Positions 26,458-38,604 of a stretch of 64,000 nt of DNA are shown here, piece after piece. A program made the position numbers and the translations under genes. The notes below the pieces were generated by a model that made no database searches, had not been told where the DNA came from, and saw only the letters and a program-made list of their open reading frames with translations. Location: assembly GCA_016125255.1 (NCBI GenBank), contig WGMD01000002.1, positions 248,001-312,000 on the forward strand, given 5' to 3'. Every line of letters starts with the position of its first letter. Position 1 is the stretch's first letter. This DNA comes from Planctomycetota bacterium. GTDB taxonomy: Bacteria; Planctomycetota; Phycisphaerae; Phycisphaerales; Zrk34.

Positions 26458-27231
26458 ATGGCCAAAATCATCTCGGTCCACTCGTTCCGCGGCGGAACCG
26501 GCAAATCCAACACCACCGCAAACCTCGCCCTCATGATCGCCACGCGCGGCAACAAGGTCGGCATCGTCGACACCGATATCCAGTCGCCCGGGATCCATAC
26601 TCTCTTCGGCCTCACCGAAGACCGCATCACGCATGCGCTCAACGATTATCTCTGGGATAAGTGCAACATCGAGGACGCCGCCTACGATGTGACCCCGCCG
26701 GGCGCCAGCGCGGTGTATCCCTCGCTCAACGGGCACGGACAGGTGTTCCTCATCCCTTCGAGCATCAAAGGCGGTGAAATCGCCAAGATTCTTCGCGAGG
26801 GCTACGACGTGGCGAAACTCAACGACGGGTTTCACACGCTCATCGAAAAGCTCGACCTCGATTACCTGTTCATCGACACGCATCCGGGCGTCAACGAAGA
26901 GACGCTTCTGTCGATCGCCATCTCCGACATGCTTGTGCTGATCATGCGCCCCGATCATCAGGACTATCAGGGCACGGCCGTGACCGTCGATCTGGCGCGC
27001 CGGCTCGAGGTGCCCAAGATGATGATCATCGTCAACAAAGTCCCGCCGCGTTCGGACAAGGCGGCGCTCAAACGCGATACGGAAAAAGCGTACGGCGTCC
27101 CCGTCGCCGCGACGATCGCGCTCACCGAAGACATGGTGCAGATGGCCAGCCGCGATCTTTTCTGTCTGCATCACCCGAATCACGAACTGACGCGCACCCT
27201 GCTCGACGTCGCCGCGATGTTGGCGGAGTGA
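26458..27231 (+). CDS. MinD/ParA-family P-loop ATPase
   Basis: This 257-residue ATPase has the deviant Walker A FRGGTGKSNTTANLALM (RGGTGKS at 11-17, with Arg in place of the usual signature Lys), Walker A' VGIVDTDIQSPG and the dimerisation/Walker B segment DYLFIDTHPGVNEETLLSI. A C-terminal amphipathic stretch (ELTRTLLDVAAML) could be a weak membrane-targeting helix. Relatives position pili, flagella, carboxysomes or division septa. GAAGGAAAAGGC precedes the ATG. It is paired with a GAF protein upstream, an arrangement that suggests signal-dependent cargo positioning. No MinC or MinE gene is nearby. Confidence 0.85.
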   Translation: MAKIISVHSFRGGTGKSNTTANLALMIATRGNKVGIVDTDIQSPGIHTLFGLTEDRITHALNDYLWDKCNIEDAAYDVTPPGASAVYPSLNGHGQVFLIPSSIKGGEIAKILREGYDVAKLNDGFHTLIEKLDLDYLFIDTHPGVNEETLLSIAISDMLVLIMRPDHQDYQGTAVTVDLARRLEVPKMMIIVNKVPPRSDKAALKRDTEKAYGVPVAATIALTEDMVQMASRDLFCLHHPNHELTRTLLDVAAMLAE

Positions 27232-27233
27232 GT

Positions 27234-27370
27234 CGGGGATCGGGCGTTGGGGGTTGGGGATCAGGGGTCCGGGATCGGGGTACAGAAAAAATGCCGTGCA
27301 AACGGGGCGATGTCACGCAGGTGTCATCCTGTCTTAACCCCGATCCCAGACCCCCGACCCCCGATCCCTA
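27234..27370. repeat. Large imperfect G-rich/C-rich inverted repeat between convergent genes
   Basis: The left arm (27236-27281) is a degenerate run of GGGATCGGG/GGGGTT-like units. The right arm (27334-27369) is its complement, starting TAACCCCGATCCC. The inner part pairs over about 20 bases with few mismatches around a loop of about 53 bases. It fills the gap between the MinD-like and glutaminase genes, which converge, and may act as a bidirectional terminator or be a dispersed palindromic element. Confidence 0.7.
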
Positions 27371-28399
27371 TCTCCCCCTTCGACTGCAATCATTGACGAG
27401 TTTCTCGTAGTTGTTGTGACAGCCGAAGACGTGCAGTTCGTAGTATTTGGACAGTTCCTCGAGGGCGAGGATGCCGCGGACGCTGTTGCCGCGGGGGTCG
27501 AGGAGCGGGCTGAAGACGCCGAGGCCGGCCACGCCCGGGACGACGGCGCAGATGCCCCCGCCGACGCCGCTTTTGGCGGCGAGTCCGACGCGGTAGTACC
27601 ACTCGCCGGAGTAGTCGTACATGCCGCAGGTGCTCATGACGGACAGCAGGTCCTTGATGTACTGCGGATCGATGGCGCGCTGTTGTGTGACGGGGTGAAC
27701 CCCACCATTAGCGAGCGTCGCGCCCATCATGGCCAGATCCTGCGCACAGACCAGCAGGGAGCATTGCTTGAAGTACAGATCGAGCGATTCTTCGAGGGCG
27801 TGGCCCAGATTGTTGAAGTTCAGGAGGAAGTGAGCGATCGCACGGTTGCGGTGACCGGTCGAACGCTCGGAGGTGAAGACCGCCATGTCGACCTGCACAC
27901 GGCGGCCGACGTAGCGCTCGAACATCTCCAGCACGCGATTGAAGCGCGTCGGCTCGTCTTTGCCTTCGATGAACGATGCGGCGGCGATGGCGCCGGCGTT
28001 GATCATCGGATTGAACGGCTTGCCCCCAAAGCTTTCGAGCTTGACGAGCGAGTTGAAGGCGTCCCCGGTCGGCTCGACGCCGATGTGCTTGAGCATCCCC
28101 TCGCGCCCGTGATCTTCGAGGGCCAGACCGTACACGAAGGGTTTGGACACGGACTGAATCGTGAAGGTCTGACCCGAGTCGCCGATGCAGAAGACGCGGC
28201 CGTCCACGGTGGTCAGACAGATGCCGAACCAGTCGGGATTGGCCTTGGTCAATTCGGGGATGTAGTCGGCCAGGGCGCCGTCATTCACGGCGGCGTACTT
28301 GCGGTGTATCTCCGAGAGCTTGGCCCGCAATGGGGAGACGACGGCCTTGAGGTCGCCGACGAGGGAATCCATGGCATTGTTTGACGATTTGTCAGGCAT
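27368..28399 (-). CDS. glsA: Glutaminase A
   Basis: This serine-dependent beta-lactamase-fold glutaminase hydrolyses L-glutamine to glutamate and ammonia. It has 343 residues against about 310 typical. The catalytic Ser83-x-x-Lys86 lies in QSVSKPF. Conserved elements are NPMINAGAIAA, the ERSTGHRNRAIAH segment and the second Tyr/Gly-rich site, GMYDYSGEWYYRVGLAAKSGVGGGI. AGAGG precedes the ATG at 28399. The C-terminus overlaps the edge of the intergenic inverted repeat. Its neighbour carB consumes glutamine-derived nitrogen, but the two are divergent and any link is inference. Confidence 0.94.
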   Translation of the reverse strand: MPDKSSNNAMDSLVGDLKAVVSPLRAKLSEIHRKYAAVNDGALADYIPELTKANPDWFGICLTTVDGRVFCIGDSGQTFTIQSVSKPFVYGLALEDHGREGMLKHIGVEPTGDAFNSLVKLESFGGKPFNPMINAGAIAAASFIEGKDEPTRFNRVLEMFERYVGRRVQVDMAVFTSERSTGHRNRAIAHFLLNFNNLGHALEESLDLYFKQCSLLVCAQDLAMMGATLANGGVHPVTQQRAIDPQYIKDLLSVMSTCGMYDYSGEWYYRVGLAAKSGVGGGICAVVPGVAGLGVFSPLLDPRGNSVRGILALEELSKYYELHVFGCHNNYEKLVNDCSRRGR

Positions 28400-28555
28400 G
28401 GCGGGGCCTCTTGATGCGTGATGCTACAGCACATGCAAAGTGCGGGCCATTCAAGCTTCGGGCTCGGCAACCGGGGCGACATCGGCGGCGTTTGCCTCAC
28501 CCCGTCCAAACCGCTATCTTTGACCGGAATCGCCCTCCTGCAAAGTGGAAAAAAC

Positions 28556-32032
<3,477 letters not shown>

Positions 32033-32051
32033 GTTTGTGGTGATATGAAAA

Positions 32052-32078
32052 CGGGGGCACTGAAGTGCCCCCGCCTTG
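32052..32078 (+). repeat. REP-like palindrome, copy 1
   Basis: CGGGGGCACT-GA-AGTGCCCCCG is a 10-bp stem with a 2-base centre (32052-32073), followed by the shared tail CCTTG. It lies between the converging carB and the coiled-coil protein gene and could terminate both. It matches the family seen around the RAYT gene except for C in place of G at two stem positions. Confidence 0.75.
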
Positions 32079-32095
32079 ATGAACATGGGTGTGGT

Positions 32096-33568
32096 TCACT
32101 TCTTTTTCTTGCCGCCGCGCGGGACGAGCTTGAGCGCTTCGTCATAGTCGGAGAGCTTTTCCATCAGGTCGGCGACAAGCTGGCGCATGTGGCGGATCGC
32201 CTGAAACTGCGGCTTCTCATTCAGGGCGGTGCCGATGGATTTGATGACCTCGAACGCCGGGTCCGCGAACTGGGCGGACTCCGCTTCGGTCTGCACGATG
32301 GTGAGCGACTTTCTGATTTCCGACGCATCGTTGGGGTCGAGGACTTCGCGATCTTCCTCGACAATACGGGCGATGAGGCGGAGCTGCACGCCGATGTTGA
32401 AGCAATTGCGCGCGACGGGGCCGTGGGCGGACTCGAGCGTGGCGGGAAGCTTCTCGAAGAGCGCCTGCGAGTACGAAGCGAACGGCGCCCCGGCTCCGGG
32501 GACAAGCTGCGCGGCCGTCTGCGTGAGTCGCATGTTCGTCATCGCCGTGCCGAGCGGCTCGATCATCTTGTCGTCGAGCTTCCTGCCCGCGGCGACCGAC
32601 AGCAGTAAGCCCGTCGCGTCATACCCCGCCCGTACCGCCCACATGTATGTGCCGTAAATCTGCTTGACGCGCGCTTCGTAGACGTCGATGAGCCCGCGCG
32701 CTTCCTTGTAATCGTTGAACGCCTTGTCATACGCAAGGGCGTTGAAGGATTCCTCGCCGCTTTTCATCAGGGCGTTGGCCTTGACCCATGCCTCGCCGCC
32801 GACTTCGTCAAGTTCGTCCTTCGAGAAATTCTGCACGCTGCGCGTGGCGAATTCCTTTTTCATGTCCTGAGCCGTGATCGCCATCTGCGACAGATCCCGC
32901 GACTGCTCGAACGACTTCTTTCCAGCGAGCCATGTCGCGCCTGCTTCCTGGTATTTCTCGGCGTCGTATTCCTGTTTGGCCGTGGCGAGTTGCTCATTGC
33001 CTTTGGCCCAAAGCGCCTTGGTCAGATCGGGGGCGCCGAGCTTCTCTGCCTCGCCGCGCATCGCCGCCGAGGCCTTGTCCGCGTCCATCGCCTGCGACCG
33101 CGCGATGTCAAGCTGCTCCACCGCGCCCAGCGCATCGGACGCCTTGGGGAAATAGTCCTGCACTTCGTCGAACTTCTTCTCGTCCCAAAGCTGCTGCAGA
33201 TGCGCCATGCGATCCGACGCCTCCTGAATCAGCGGGGCGAACCGCGGCGTCTTGTCCAGCTTGCTGAGCTTGGCCCACAGCGCGTCCGCCTGATTCTTGA
33301 TTTCCATCTGCCGCGGCGTGGCGACCAGATCGACCGGCGCGGCAACCGGCGGCGGAGGCGGCGGGGCCTCGACCTGCTCGTCCTTGGGTCGATGCTGAAC
33401 CAGCACCACCACCACGATGATCATCCCGCCCAGCGCGATGATGGGCACGACGATCGACGCGATCGATTTCTTCTTTTTTTTGGGGAGGCGGTGACGAGCG
33501 GAGGGGCCGCTGCTTTTGCGCGACGCGGCCTGGGCCAGTTGCTTGAATTGGTCGTTGGGATCGCTCAC
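32096..33568 (-). CDS. Membrane-anchored helical (TPR/coiled-coil) protein
   Basis: Starting from the GTG at 33568, this 490-residue protein has a short cytoplasmic head with a KKKKKS stop-transfer patch, one membrane helix (about 38-57, IASIVVPIIALGGMIIVVVVLV), a Pro-rich linker (EAPPPPPPVAAP) and about 400 residues of helices. The helical part contains TPR-like pairs (ALWAKGNEQLATAKQEYDAEKYQEAGATWLAGK). It ends in GGKKKK. No catalytic motif is seen. The ORF extends to 33754, but upstream codons overlap the divergent TPR gene and lack coding character. It is probably an envelope scaffold protein; the family is unknown to me. Confidence 0.72.
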   Translation of the reverse strand: MSDPNDQFKQLAQAASRKSSGPSARHRLPKKKKKSIASIVVPIIALGGMIIVVVVLVQHRPKDEQVEAPPPPPPVAAPVDLVATPRQMEIKNQADALWAKLSKLDKTPRFAPLIQEASDRMAHLQQLWDEKKFDEVQDYFPKASDALGAVEQLDIARSQAMDADKASAAMRGEAEKLGAPDLTKALWAKGNEQLATAKQEYDAEKYQEAGATWLAGKKSFEQSRDLSQMAITAQDMKKEFATRSVQNFSKDELDEVGGEAWVKANALMKSGEESFNALAYDKAFNDYKEARGLIDVYEARVKQIYGTYMWAVRAGYDATGLLLSVAAGRKLDDKMIEPLGTAMTNMRLTQTAAQLVPGAGAPFASYSQALFEKLPATLESAHGPVARNCFNIGVQLRLIARIVEEDREVLDPNDASEIRKSLTIVQTEAESAQFADPAFEVIKSIGTALNEKPQFQAIRHMRQLVADLMEKLSDYDEALKLVPRGGKKKK

Positions 33569-33691
33569 AAGGGGCTCTCTTGGCGGGTGAGAGAAGCGGG
33601 CACGCTCCATCGATCGAGCGTGTATGTCCTGATTATACATGCATCGGCGAGGCGCGGGGCCGGCTTGTGTGGACTCGGTCATCGGATCGGC

Positions 33692-33697
33692 TATTCT
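33692..33697 (+). promoter_or_regulatory. -10 hexamer TATTCT abutting an ATG (leaderless start)
   Basis: TATTCT ends 7 bases before the ATG at 33705. TGGACT 16 bases upstream is a fair -35. There is no Shine-Dalgarno sequence between them. Confidence 0.5.
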
Positions 33698-33704
33698 TTG
33701 AAAC

Positions 33705-34730
33705 ATGAGCATGGATGCCAAACAACGTCGTCGGGCGGGGGTCGTGGTCGCCATGGTGCTGCTGGCGGGCGTGATCGGCGGGACGTGGCACTACACGCGC
33801 GGCCCCGAGCACACGCAGGCCTCGCCCTCCATCACCGACCCCGTCGTCCGCGACAAACTCGAAGAAGCCCACACCGCCGCGCAGCATTACATCGTCTCCA
33901 ACGAGCACGCCAAGGCCCGGAAGATTCTCGAGGCGGTGCTCGCCGACTATCCCAATGATGCGCCCAGTCATGTGCTTCTGGCGCAGGTGCTCATCGCCGA
34001 GGGCAAGACGCAGGACGCGTACGACCATGTGGCCGAGGGCCTCAAGTACGATGAAGGCAATCCCGAGGCGCACTTCCTCGCCGGCCGGCTCGCGCAGGAA
34101 TTGGACAACCTCGACAAGGCCAAGTTTCATTTCACCCGCGCCTCGATGCTCGATCCGAATCAGGCCAAGTACCCGCTCTATCTCGGCGCGGTGCTGCTGC
34201 GCCAAGGCGACCTCGACGCGGCGCAGCTTCAGCTTTTGCGGGCGCAGCGGATCGACACGTCATTAGCGGTGGCGTATTCCATGCAGGCGGAGATCGCGGC
34301 GCGGCGGGGCAAGATCGACATGGCTATCGAGGAGGTCAACAAGGCGATCGACCTGAGCAAGGATGATGCGGCCAAGCGCCTCAACTACGTGCTTCAGAAG
34401 GCGCAGCTTCTGCGTCGCAACAATGATCCGGCTGCGGCGCTGAGTCTGCTCACTTCGCTTGACACGGCGGATCAGCAGAAGGGCGCGGTCGTCGAGCACA
34501 TCGCCGACTGCTACCAGATGATGAATCAGCCGGCGAAGGCGGCGGCGGTGTGGTCGGAATTGTTCGCGCTGGAGCCGACGAACGCCCGCGCCGCCGGGGA
34601 AGCGGCCTGGGCCTATCACCGGGCCGACGACGATCGTCACGCCCGCCAGTATATCGACATGGCGCTGCGCATCGATCCGCGCGAGGCGAAGGCCAATGCG
34701 CTGCGCGACGCGCTGGCCAAATCAAACTGA
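33705..34730 (+). CDS. Membrane-anchored TPR protein
   Basis: This 341-residue protein has an N-terminal membrane helix (about 12-28, GVVVAMVLLAGVIGGTW) and then seven to eight tetratricopeptide repeats facing the periplasm (for example AKARKILEAVLADYPNDAPSH, AYDHVAEGLKYDEGNPEAHFL). TPR arrays mediate protein-protein contacts; no enzyme motif is present. The start fits a leaderless transcript. Its last 9 bases overlap the convergent trpF gene. Confidence 0.82.
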   Translation: MSMDAKQRRRAGVVVAMVLLAGVIGGTWHYTRGPEHTQASPSITDPVVRDKLEEAHTAAQHYIVSNEHAKARKILEAVLADYPNDAPSHVLLAQVLIAEGKTQDAYDHVAEGLKYDEGNPEAHFLAGRLAQELDNLDKAKFHFTRASMLDPNQAKYPLYLGAVLLRQGDLDAAQLQLLRAQRIDTSLAVAYSMQAEIAARRGKIDMAIEEVNKAIDLSKDDAAKRLNYVLQKAQLLRRNNDPAAALSLLTSLDTADQQKGAVVEHIADCYQMMNQPAKAAAVWSELFALEPTNARAAGEAAWAYHRADDDRHARQYIDMALRIDPREAKANALRDALAKSN

Positions 34731-35393
34731 AGTCATGTGCCGGACCGCTTCGCAGAACGCTGTGATTTTGGCGTTGCTTTTGACGCCGCGCGCGGATTCG
34801 ACGCCGCTGGAGACGTCGACGCCTTGGGGGCGCACGGTGCGCACGGCGTCGGCAACGTTTACGGCGTTGAGTCCGCCCGCGAGGTAGATCGGCAGCGTCA
34901 CGGGCACGCGATCCATCGCCGCCCGAAGCATCGGCCAATCGAACGTCTTGCCCGTCCCACCGCCGAGGCGCGACGGGTCGGGCGTGTCGATGAGCAGCGC
35001 GACAAGGTGGGCGTGACGGCTCCGCACATCATTCCACAAGCGCAGATCCGCCTCGATCGTATCCGGCTCGAACGAAATCGCCACAACGAGCGGCGTCGGC
35101 GCCAGCGCGGCGATCATCGCTTCGTCCACCTTGCCGTGGATCTGCACGCGATCGAGCGGCACGCGCCGCGCATGCTCGGCGATCTCCGGCACGGTCGCGC
35201 CCTGAAAGACGCCGACGATCTGCACGCGGGGCCGCACCATGTGTGCAATCGCCGCGGCGGCGGCGATGCTGATACAGCGCGGCGACTGGGCGACGAAGAC
35301 GAAGCCGATGGCGTCCGCGCCGAACTGCGCGGCGGTCTGCGCGGCGTCGAGCGTTTTGAGGCCGCAGATTTTGATGTGCGGGGCGCCAGTCAT
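34722..35393 (-). CDS. trpF: Phosphoribosylanthranilate isomerase
   Basis: This 223-residue TIM barrel carries out the third step of tryptophan synthesis, turning phosphoribosylanthranilate into CdRP. The catalytic Cys is in HIKICGLKT and the catalytic Asp in LLIDTPDPSRLGGGTGKTFDW. The phosphate-binding segments LAGGLNAVNVADAV and GVDVSSGVES are complete. No other trp gene is nearby. A TATCAT hexamer (35401-35406 on the minus strand) ends 7 bases before the ATG with no ribosome-binding site, another leaderless-type start. Confidence 0.95.
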   Translation of the reverse strand: MTGAPHIKICGLKTLDAAQTAAQFGADAIGFVFVAQSPRCISIAAAAAIAHMVRPRVQIVGVFQGATVPEIAEHARRVPLDRVQIHGKVDEAMIAALAPTPLVVAISFEPDTIEADLRLWNDVRSRHAHLVALLIDTPDPSRLGGGTGKTFDWPMLRAAMDRVPVTLPIYLAGGLNAVNVADAVRTVRPQGVDVSSGVESARGVKSNAKITAFCEAVRHMTSV

Positions 35394-35410
35394 GTCGTCA
35401 ATGATATGCG

Positions 35411-36538
35411 CTATTCGAGTTGCTCGAGCATTTCGCGGGCCTGCTGGCGGCGGCGCGGATCGGTGAGCGACTCGGCGGCGGCGGTGAGCAGCGGGCGGGC
35501 GCGTCGGGGATTGTCGAGGTATTTGGCGTAAATGAGGCCGAGAATGAGCTGGACCTGATCGGCGAAGGGGTCGCCGGCGAAGGTGGCGAGAAACAACTCA
35601 TAGGCGCGGGCGGCGGTAGCGTAGCGGCCGCGCTCCATGGCGTCGTTGGCCACATCCAACTGCTCCTGCCGCGTGAGCACCTGCTGCGGGTCCAGATCAA
35701 GCAGTTCCTCGTACGCCTCGACGGAAGCGACCGCATCGCGCTCGCGCAGCGCCTGCTCGACCGCCGACCGCACGTGCGCCACCTGCTCCTTCATCTGCAC
35801 CGTCATGTTGCGCAGCTCCGCGCCCGCCGACACCGCCGGCGCATCCGATCCGTCATGCAACACCCGTCGCTGCCGCCGGCGACGCCAGCGACCGACGAAC
35901 GTCAGAAGATCGTACGGCTCGCGCGGAACGAGTCGCGTGACGAGCAGCCCCATCGCGATCACGAACCCGAACACGTTGCCGCTCACATGCGCCATGTACG
36001 CCACGCCCGACTGCCCCGCGAGCTGATAGAACAGATCGCGGGCGAACGAGAAGAGCACGACGACGTAGCTGGCGACTTCAAACTGCCTCAGGAAAAAGAG
36101 CGTGAAGGTCAGGTACGAAAACGGGAAGAGCACCAGGTACGCCCCTGTCACCGCCGAAACCGCCCCGCTGGCGCCGAGCACGGGTGCCGTCGAACCGACC
36201 GCGCAATGTCCCACGCCCGCCACGACGCCGCCGGCCAGATAAAAACACATGTACCCGATCGGGCCCAGCCGGTCTTCGAGACTGTCGCCGAAGACGTAGA
36301 GGAAGAGCATGTTGAGGATGACATGGTCCCAGCTTTGATGGAGGAACTGATAGGTGAAGAACTGGTACCAGTGGGGCTGGACAGGTGTGAGGATCAGACT
36401 GTTGAACCAGGGATTGACCTGTCGCGACTGGCCGACGATCTGGGCGATGAAGAAGGCGATGTTGGCGAAGATGAGAAGGTGATTGACCCAGACGGCGTGG
36501 GCGAGACGGCGATCGGAGCGGATGGGGATGATGAACAT
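35411..36538 (-). CDS. Rhomboid-family intramembrane serine protease with C-terminal helical repeats
   Basis: This 375-residue protein has a six- to seven-helix rhomboid domain (about 1-215) with HxxxxHVILNMLFLYVFGD (His67, His72), the catalytic motif GASG with Ser124, and catalytic His184 in YMAHVSGNVFG. The Ser-His dyad is therefore complete. A basic stretch (RWRRRRQRR) follows, then about 130 residues of cytoplasmic helices with TPR-like pairs (DAMERGRYATAARAYELFLATF). It is directly abutted by the upstream zinc-ribbon gene without overlap. Substrates are unknown. Confidence 0.9.
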   Translation of the reverse strand: MFIIPIRSDRRLAHAVWVNHLLIFANIAFFIAQIVGQSRQVNPWFNSLILTPVQPHWYQFFTYQFLHQSWDHVILNMLFLYVFGDSLEDRLGPIGYMCFYLAGGVVAGVGHCAVGSTAPVLGASGAVSAVTGAYLVLFPFSYLTFTLFFLRQFEVASYVVVLFSFARDLFYQLAGQSGVAYMAHVSGNVFGFVIAMGLLVTRLVPREPYDLLTFVGRWRRRRQRRVLHDGSDAPAVSAGAELRNMTVQMKEQVAHVRSAVEQALRERDAVASVEAYEELLDLDPQQVLTRQEQLDVANDAMERGRYATAARAYELFLATFAGDPFADQVQLILGLIYAKYLDNPRRARPLLTAAAESLTDPRRRQQAREMLEQLE

Positions 36539-37891
36539 TCAGGATTTGAGGCCGTAGCCGCGCACGACGACCCGGCCGATGCGCGTCGCGTCATCGACGC
36601 TCGTCACCGCCTGGAAGGTCAGCGTCTGATTGGGTCCGATCGTCTCCGCCAGTTTGCCCTGCCACAGGCCCAGCGGCCAACCGTCCTGCGTCATGACCTC
36701 GACGACAACGGTCGGATTTTTGAGCGTCGCATCCGACGGATTATGCACACTGAGCTTCAGCGCGCCCGACGCCGGATCGCCCACGCGCTCCACCCCGCCC
36801 TGCACCATCTCAAGCGGCGCCGCGTCCGCCACCGGCTCCAGCGGCGTGAACTCCGCCACGACCGACGGCTTGCCCGCCATCAGATCCTTGGGCACCGGCA
36901 GCCGCATCGCAAGCCCCTGCTTCGCGCACACCACCGGCACGAACACCTGCTTCTCCGCGTAGACCATGCCGTCGCTGTTGAGAAGCTGCACGTGCAGCAC
37001 GCCGCGCTGATACACCTTGGGCGAGTCGGCGACGAAAAGCCCGCTGATGATCGCGCGGTCCGGCGCGCCGTAGTTGAGCAGGTCCGTCGACCAGAGCACC
37101 ACGTCCGAACCGACGCTCGGCTTGATCGGGTCGACCGGCGTGGACATCTTCGACCAACTGGCGTTGAAGAGCGGAGGCACCGACAACTCGACCACCGGCA
37201 GATTCGGATCGAGCTTCGGACCCGGCGGCGGCGCCGGCTTGTCGGGCGTCGTCGGCGTGACGGCGACCGGCGGCTTGTTCGTGCCCTGCTCCGGCGTCAC
37301 ATCCGTCACGCCCCCGCCCCGCTTGAACACCATCAACACGATCACGAAGATCATGCACACCATCGCGAAGATCACCATCAGCAGCGGCGCGTTGAGCTTG
37401 CGTTTCTTGCGACGCACGAGTCGCTCGCGCGCGACGGCGGACTGCTGAGCGTCGGGCGCTTTGGCGGATCGCGTCGGCTTCGCCCCCTTGGCGGCGCGCG
37501 TCGGACGCGCGGCCGGCTCGGGCGCGGGGGCGGGCTTGGTGACTTCGGCGGCGGCCTGCGCCAGCGCCGCCGCCGCATCCGGCGCGACGGGCGTCGGCGG
37601 CGCTTCCTTTGGTGATTCCTTCGGCGCTTCGGCCGCCGGTTCCGCTTCCGAAGGCGGCGGCGCGGGCTTGGGCGCCCGTTGCACCTTCAGTTCCTCCACC
37701 GGGGCCGCCTGAAGCTTGAGTTCCTCCTGCGTCGGCGGCGGCGCGGCCTCGGCCACGTCCGCCTCGACCTTCAGCGACTGACTGTCGACTTTGTACTGCT
37801 GCTTGCACGAAGCGCACGTCGCCACCGCGCCCATGCGCGCGAACCGCGTGCTGACCGAATGACCGCAGGATGGACAAGTCAGGACGAACAT
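36539..37891 (-). CDS. Zinc-ribbon (MJ0042-type) membrane protein
   Basis: The 450-residue protein starts at 37891 with a zinc ribbon, CPSCGHSVSTRFARMGAVATCASC (Cys pairs at about 6-9 and 26-29), as in MJ0042-type proteins. A long Ala/Pro/Glu-rich linker, a basic patch and one membrane helix (about 168-186, LLMVIFAMVCMIFVIVLMVF) come next. The roughly 260 residues outside the membrane look like paired immunoglobulin-like beta domains (SDATLKNPTVVVEVMTQDGWPLG). The stop adjoins the rhomboid start, so the genes are probably co-transcribed. TAAGAT at 37923-37928 is a candidate -10, and REP copy 2 lies just upstream of it. Confidence 0.78.
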   Translation of the reverse strand: MFVLTCPSCGHSVSTRFARMGAVATCASCKQQYKVDSQSLKVEADVAEAAPPPTQEELKLQAAPVEELKVQRAPKPAPPPSEAEPAAEAPKESPKEAPPTPVAPDAAAALAQAAAEVTKPAPAPEPAARPTRAAKGAKPTRSAKAPDAQQSAVARERLVRRKKRKLNAPLLMVIFAMVCMIFVIVLMVFKRGGGVTDVTPEQGTNKPPVAVTPTTPDKPAPPPGPKLDPNLPVVELSVPPLFNASWSKMSTPVDPIKPSVGSDVVLWSTDLLNYGAPDRAIISGLFVADSPKVYQRGVLHVQLLNSDGMVYAEKQVFVPVVCAKQGLAMRLPVPKDLMAGKPSVVAEFTPLEPVADAAPLEMVQGGVERVGDPASGALKLSVHNPSDATLKNPTVVVEVMTQDGWPLGLWQGKLAETIGPNQTLTFQAVTSVDDATRIGRVVVRGYGLKS

Positions 37892-37937
37892 CGAATCGGA
37901 AATCTCCGTCGTTAAGCCCACCCATCTTAGCACAAGA

Positions 37938-37965
37938 CGCGGGGGGACTTAAGTCCCCCCGCCTT
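37938..37965 (+). repeat. REP palindrome, copy 2, containing the RAYT stop codon
   Basis: This is a perfect 20-bp palindrome, GGGGGGACTTAAGTCCCCCC (37941-37960), with flanking CGC and GCC. The TAA of the RAYT gene (37951-37949 on the minus strand) is the centre of the palindrome, and the last coded residues GGGT come from the element. Confidence 0.9.
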
Positions 37966-38578
37966 CATACCGACGATACTTCACCCCCTCCAGAAACGCA
38001 CCCCGCGCGCGTGCGAAGCGCATCGCTTGTTCGATATCCACACGAATCCGCGTGTGCGGGTAGTCCTCCCACTGTTCACATACCCCGTGACGCACCGGCT
38101 GGATGAGCACATACCGATAGGCCGCGCGGCCCTGTTTGTCGTCACGCAGACATCCGTCAAAATAGGTCTTCGATTTCGAGTCATGCCAAAACGGCGATAA
38201 CCTCCCGTTCACGAGGCGGGGGGACTTAAGTCCCCCCGTCTTGTATTCGGATTCGAGTTGATCGTTCACGAGTTTCGCCACCGATCCGTGAATCTTTCGC
38301 ATCATCGGCGCCAAGTCGTCGCCGCGATGCAGATAGCCGATCGCGTGATAGTGATTGTCGATAAGCGATGTCGCCCACGGCTCGAAGTGATGCGCCGCCG
38401 TGTATTTCTCGAATTGCCGCCAGAAGATCACTTTGGCCGCTTCGGACGCGAACGCGGGGAAGCGCTCATGGCATCGGGCGGTGATGAAATAGGCCTGATT
38501 GTCGCGGTACCAGTGTTGAAAATGGGGCTCGCCCTGATGGGCGCGGTCGTGCCCGGAAGACTTGCGCGTGTACCCCAT
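37949..38578 (-). CDS. REP-associated tyrosine transposase (RAYT, Y1_Tnp family)
   Basis: This 209-residue single-strand DNA transposase is of the IS200/IS605-like Y1 HUH family. The metal-binding HxH is His76-Tyr-His78 in IDNHYHAIGY; candidate nucleophiles are Tyr139 (KTYFDGCLRD) and Tyr154 (AAYRYVLIQPVRHGV). Such proteins mobilise or process REP hairpins and are domesticated single-copy genes. It is surrounded by REP palindromes: one at its stop codon, two upstream, and one inside the frame. The internal copy encodes KTGGLKSPRLVN (about 113-124) without breaking the frame. No subterminal ends of a complete insertion sequence were seen. The ATG at 38578 is the start. Confidence 0.88.
   Translation of the reverse strand: MGYTRKSSGHDRAHQGEPHFQHWYRDNQAYFITARCHERFPAFASEAAKVIFWRQFEKYTAAHHFEPWATSLIDNHYHAIGYLHRGDDLAPMMRKIHGSVAKLVNDQLESEYKTGGLKSPRLVNGRLSPFWHDSKSKTYFDGCLRDDKQGRAAYRYVLIQPVRHGVCEQWEDYPHTRIRVDIEQAMRFARARGAFLEGVKYRRYEGGGT
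38213..38243 (+). repeat. REP palindrome, copy 3, inside the RAYT coding sequence
   Basis: The same perfect 20-bp palindrome lies at 38218-38237 with flanks GAGGC and GTCTTG. In the RAYT frame it reads as GGLKSP, so the central TAA is out of frame and translation continues. Confidence 0.9.
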
Positions 38579-38604
38579 GAAAGCGGAGTATATCCGAACA
38601 GTCC

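Noticed and set aside
37949-38578. A complete IS200/IS605 insertion sequence
   Set aside because: No left and right ends, target site or TnpB gene were found. The gene fits a domesticated RAYT instead.
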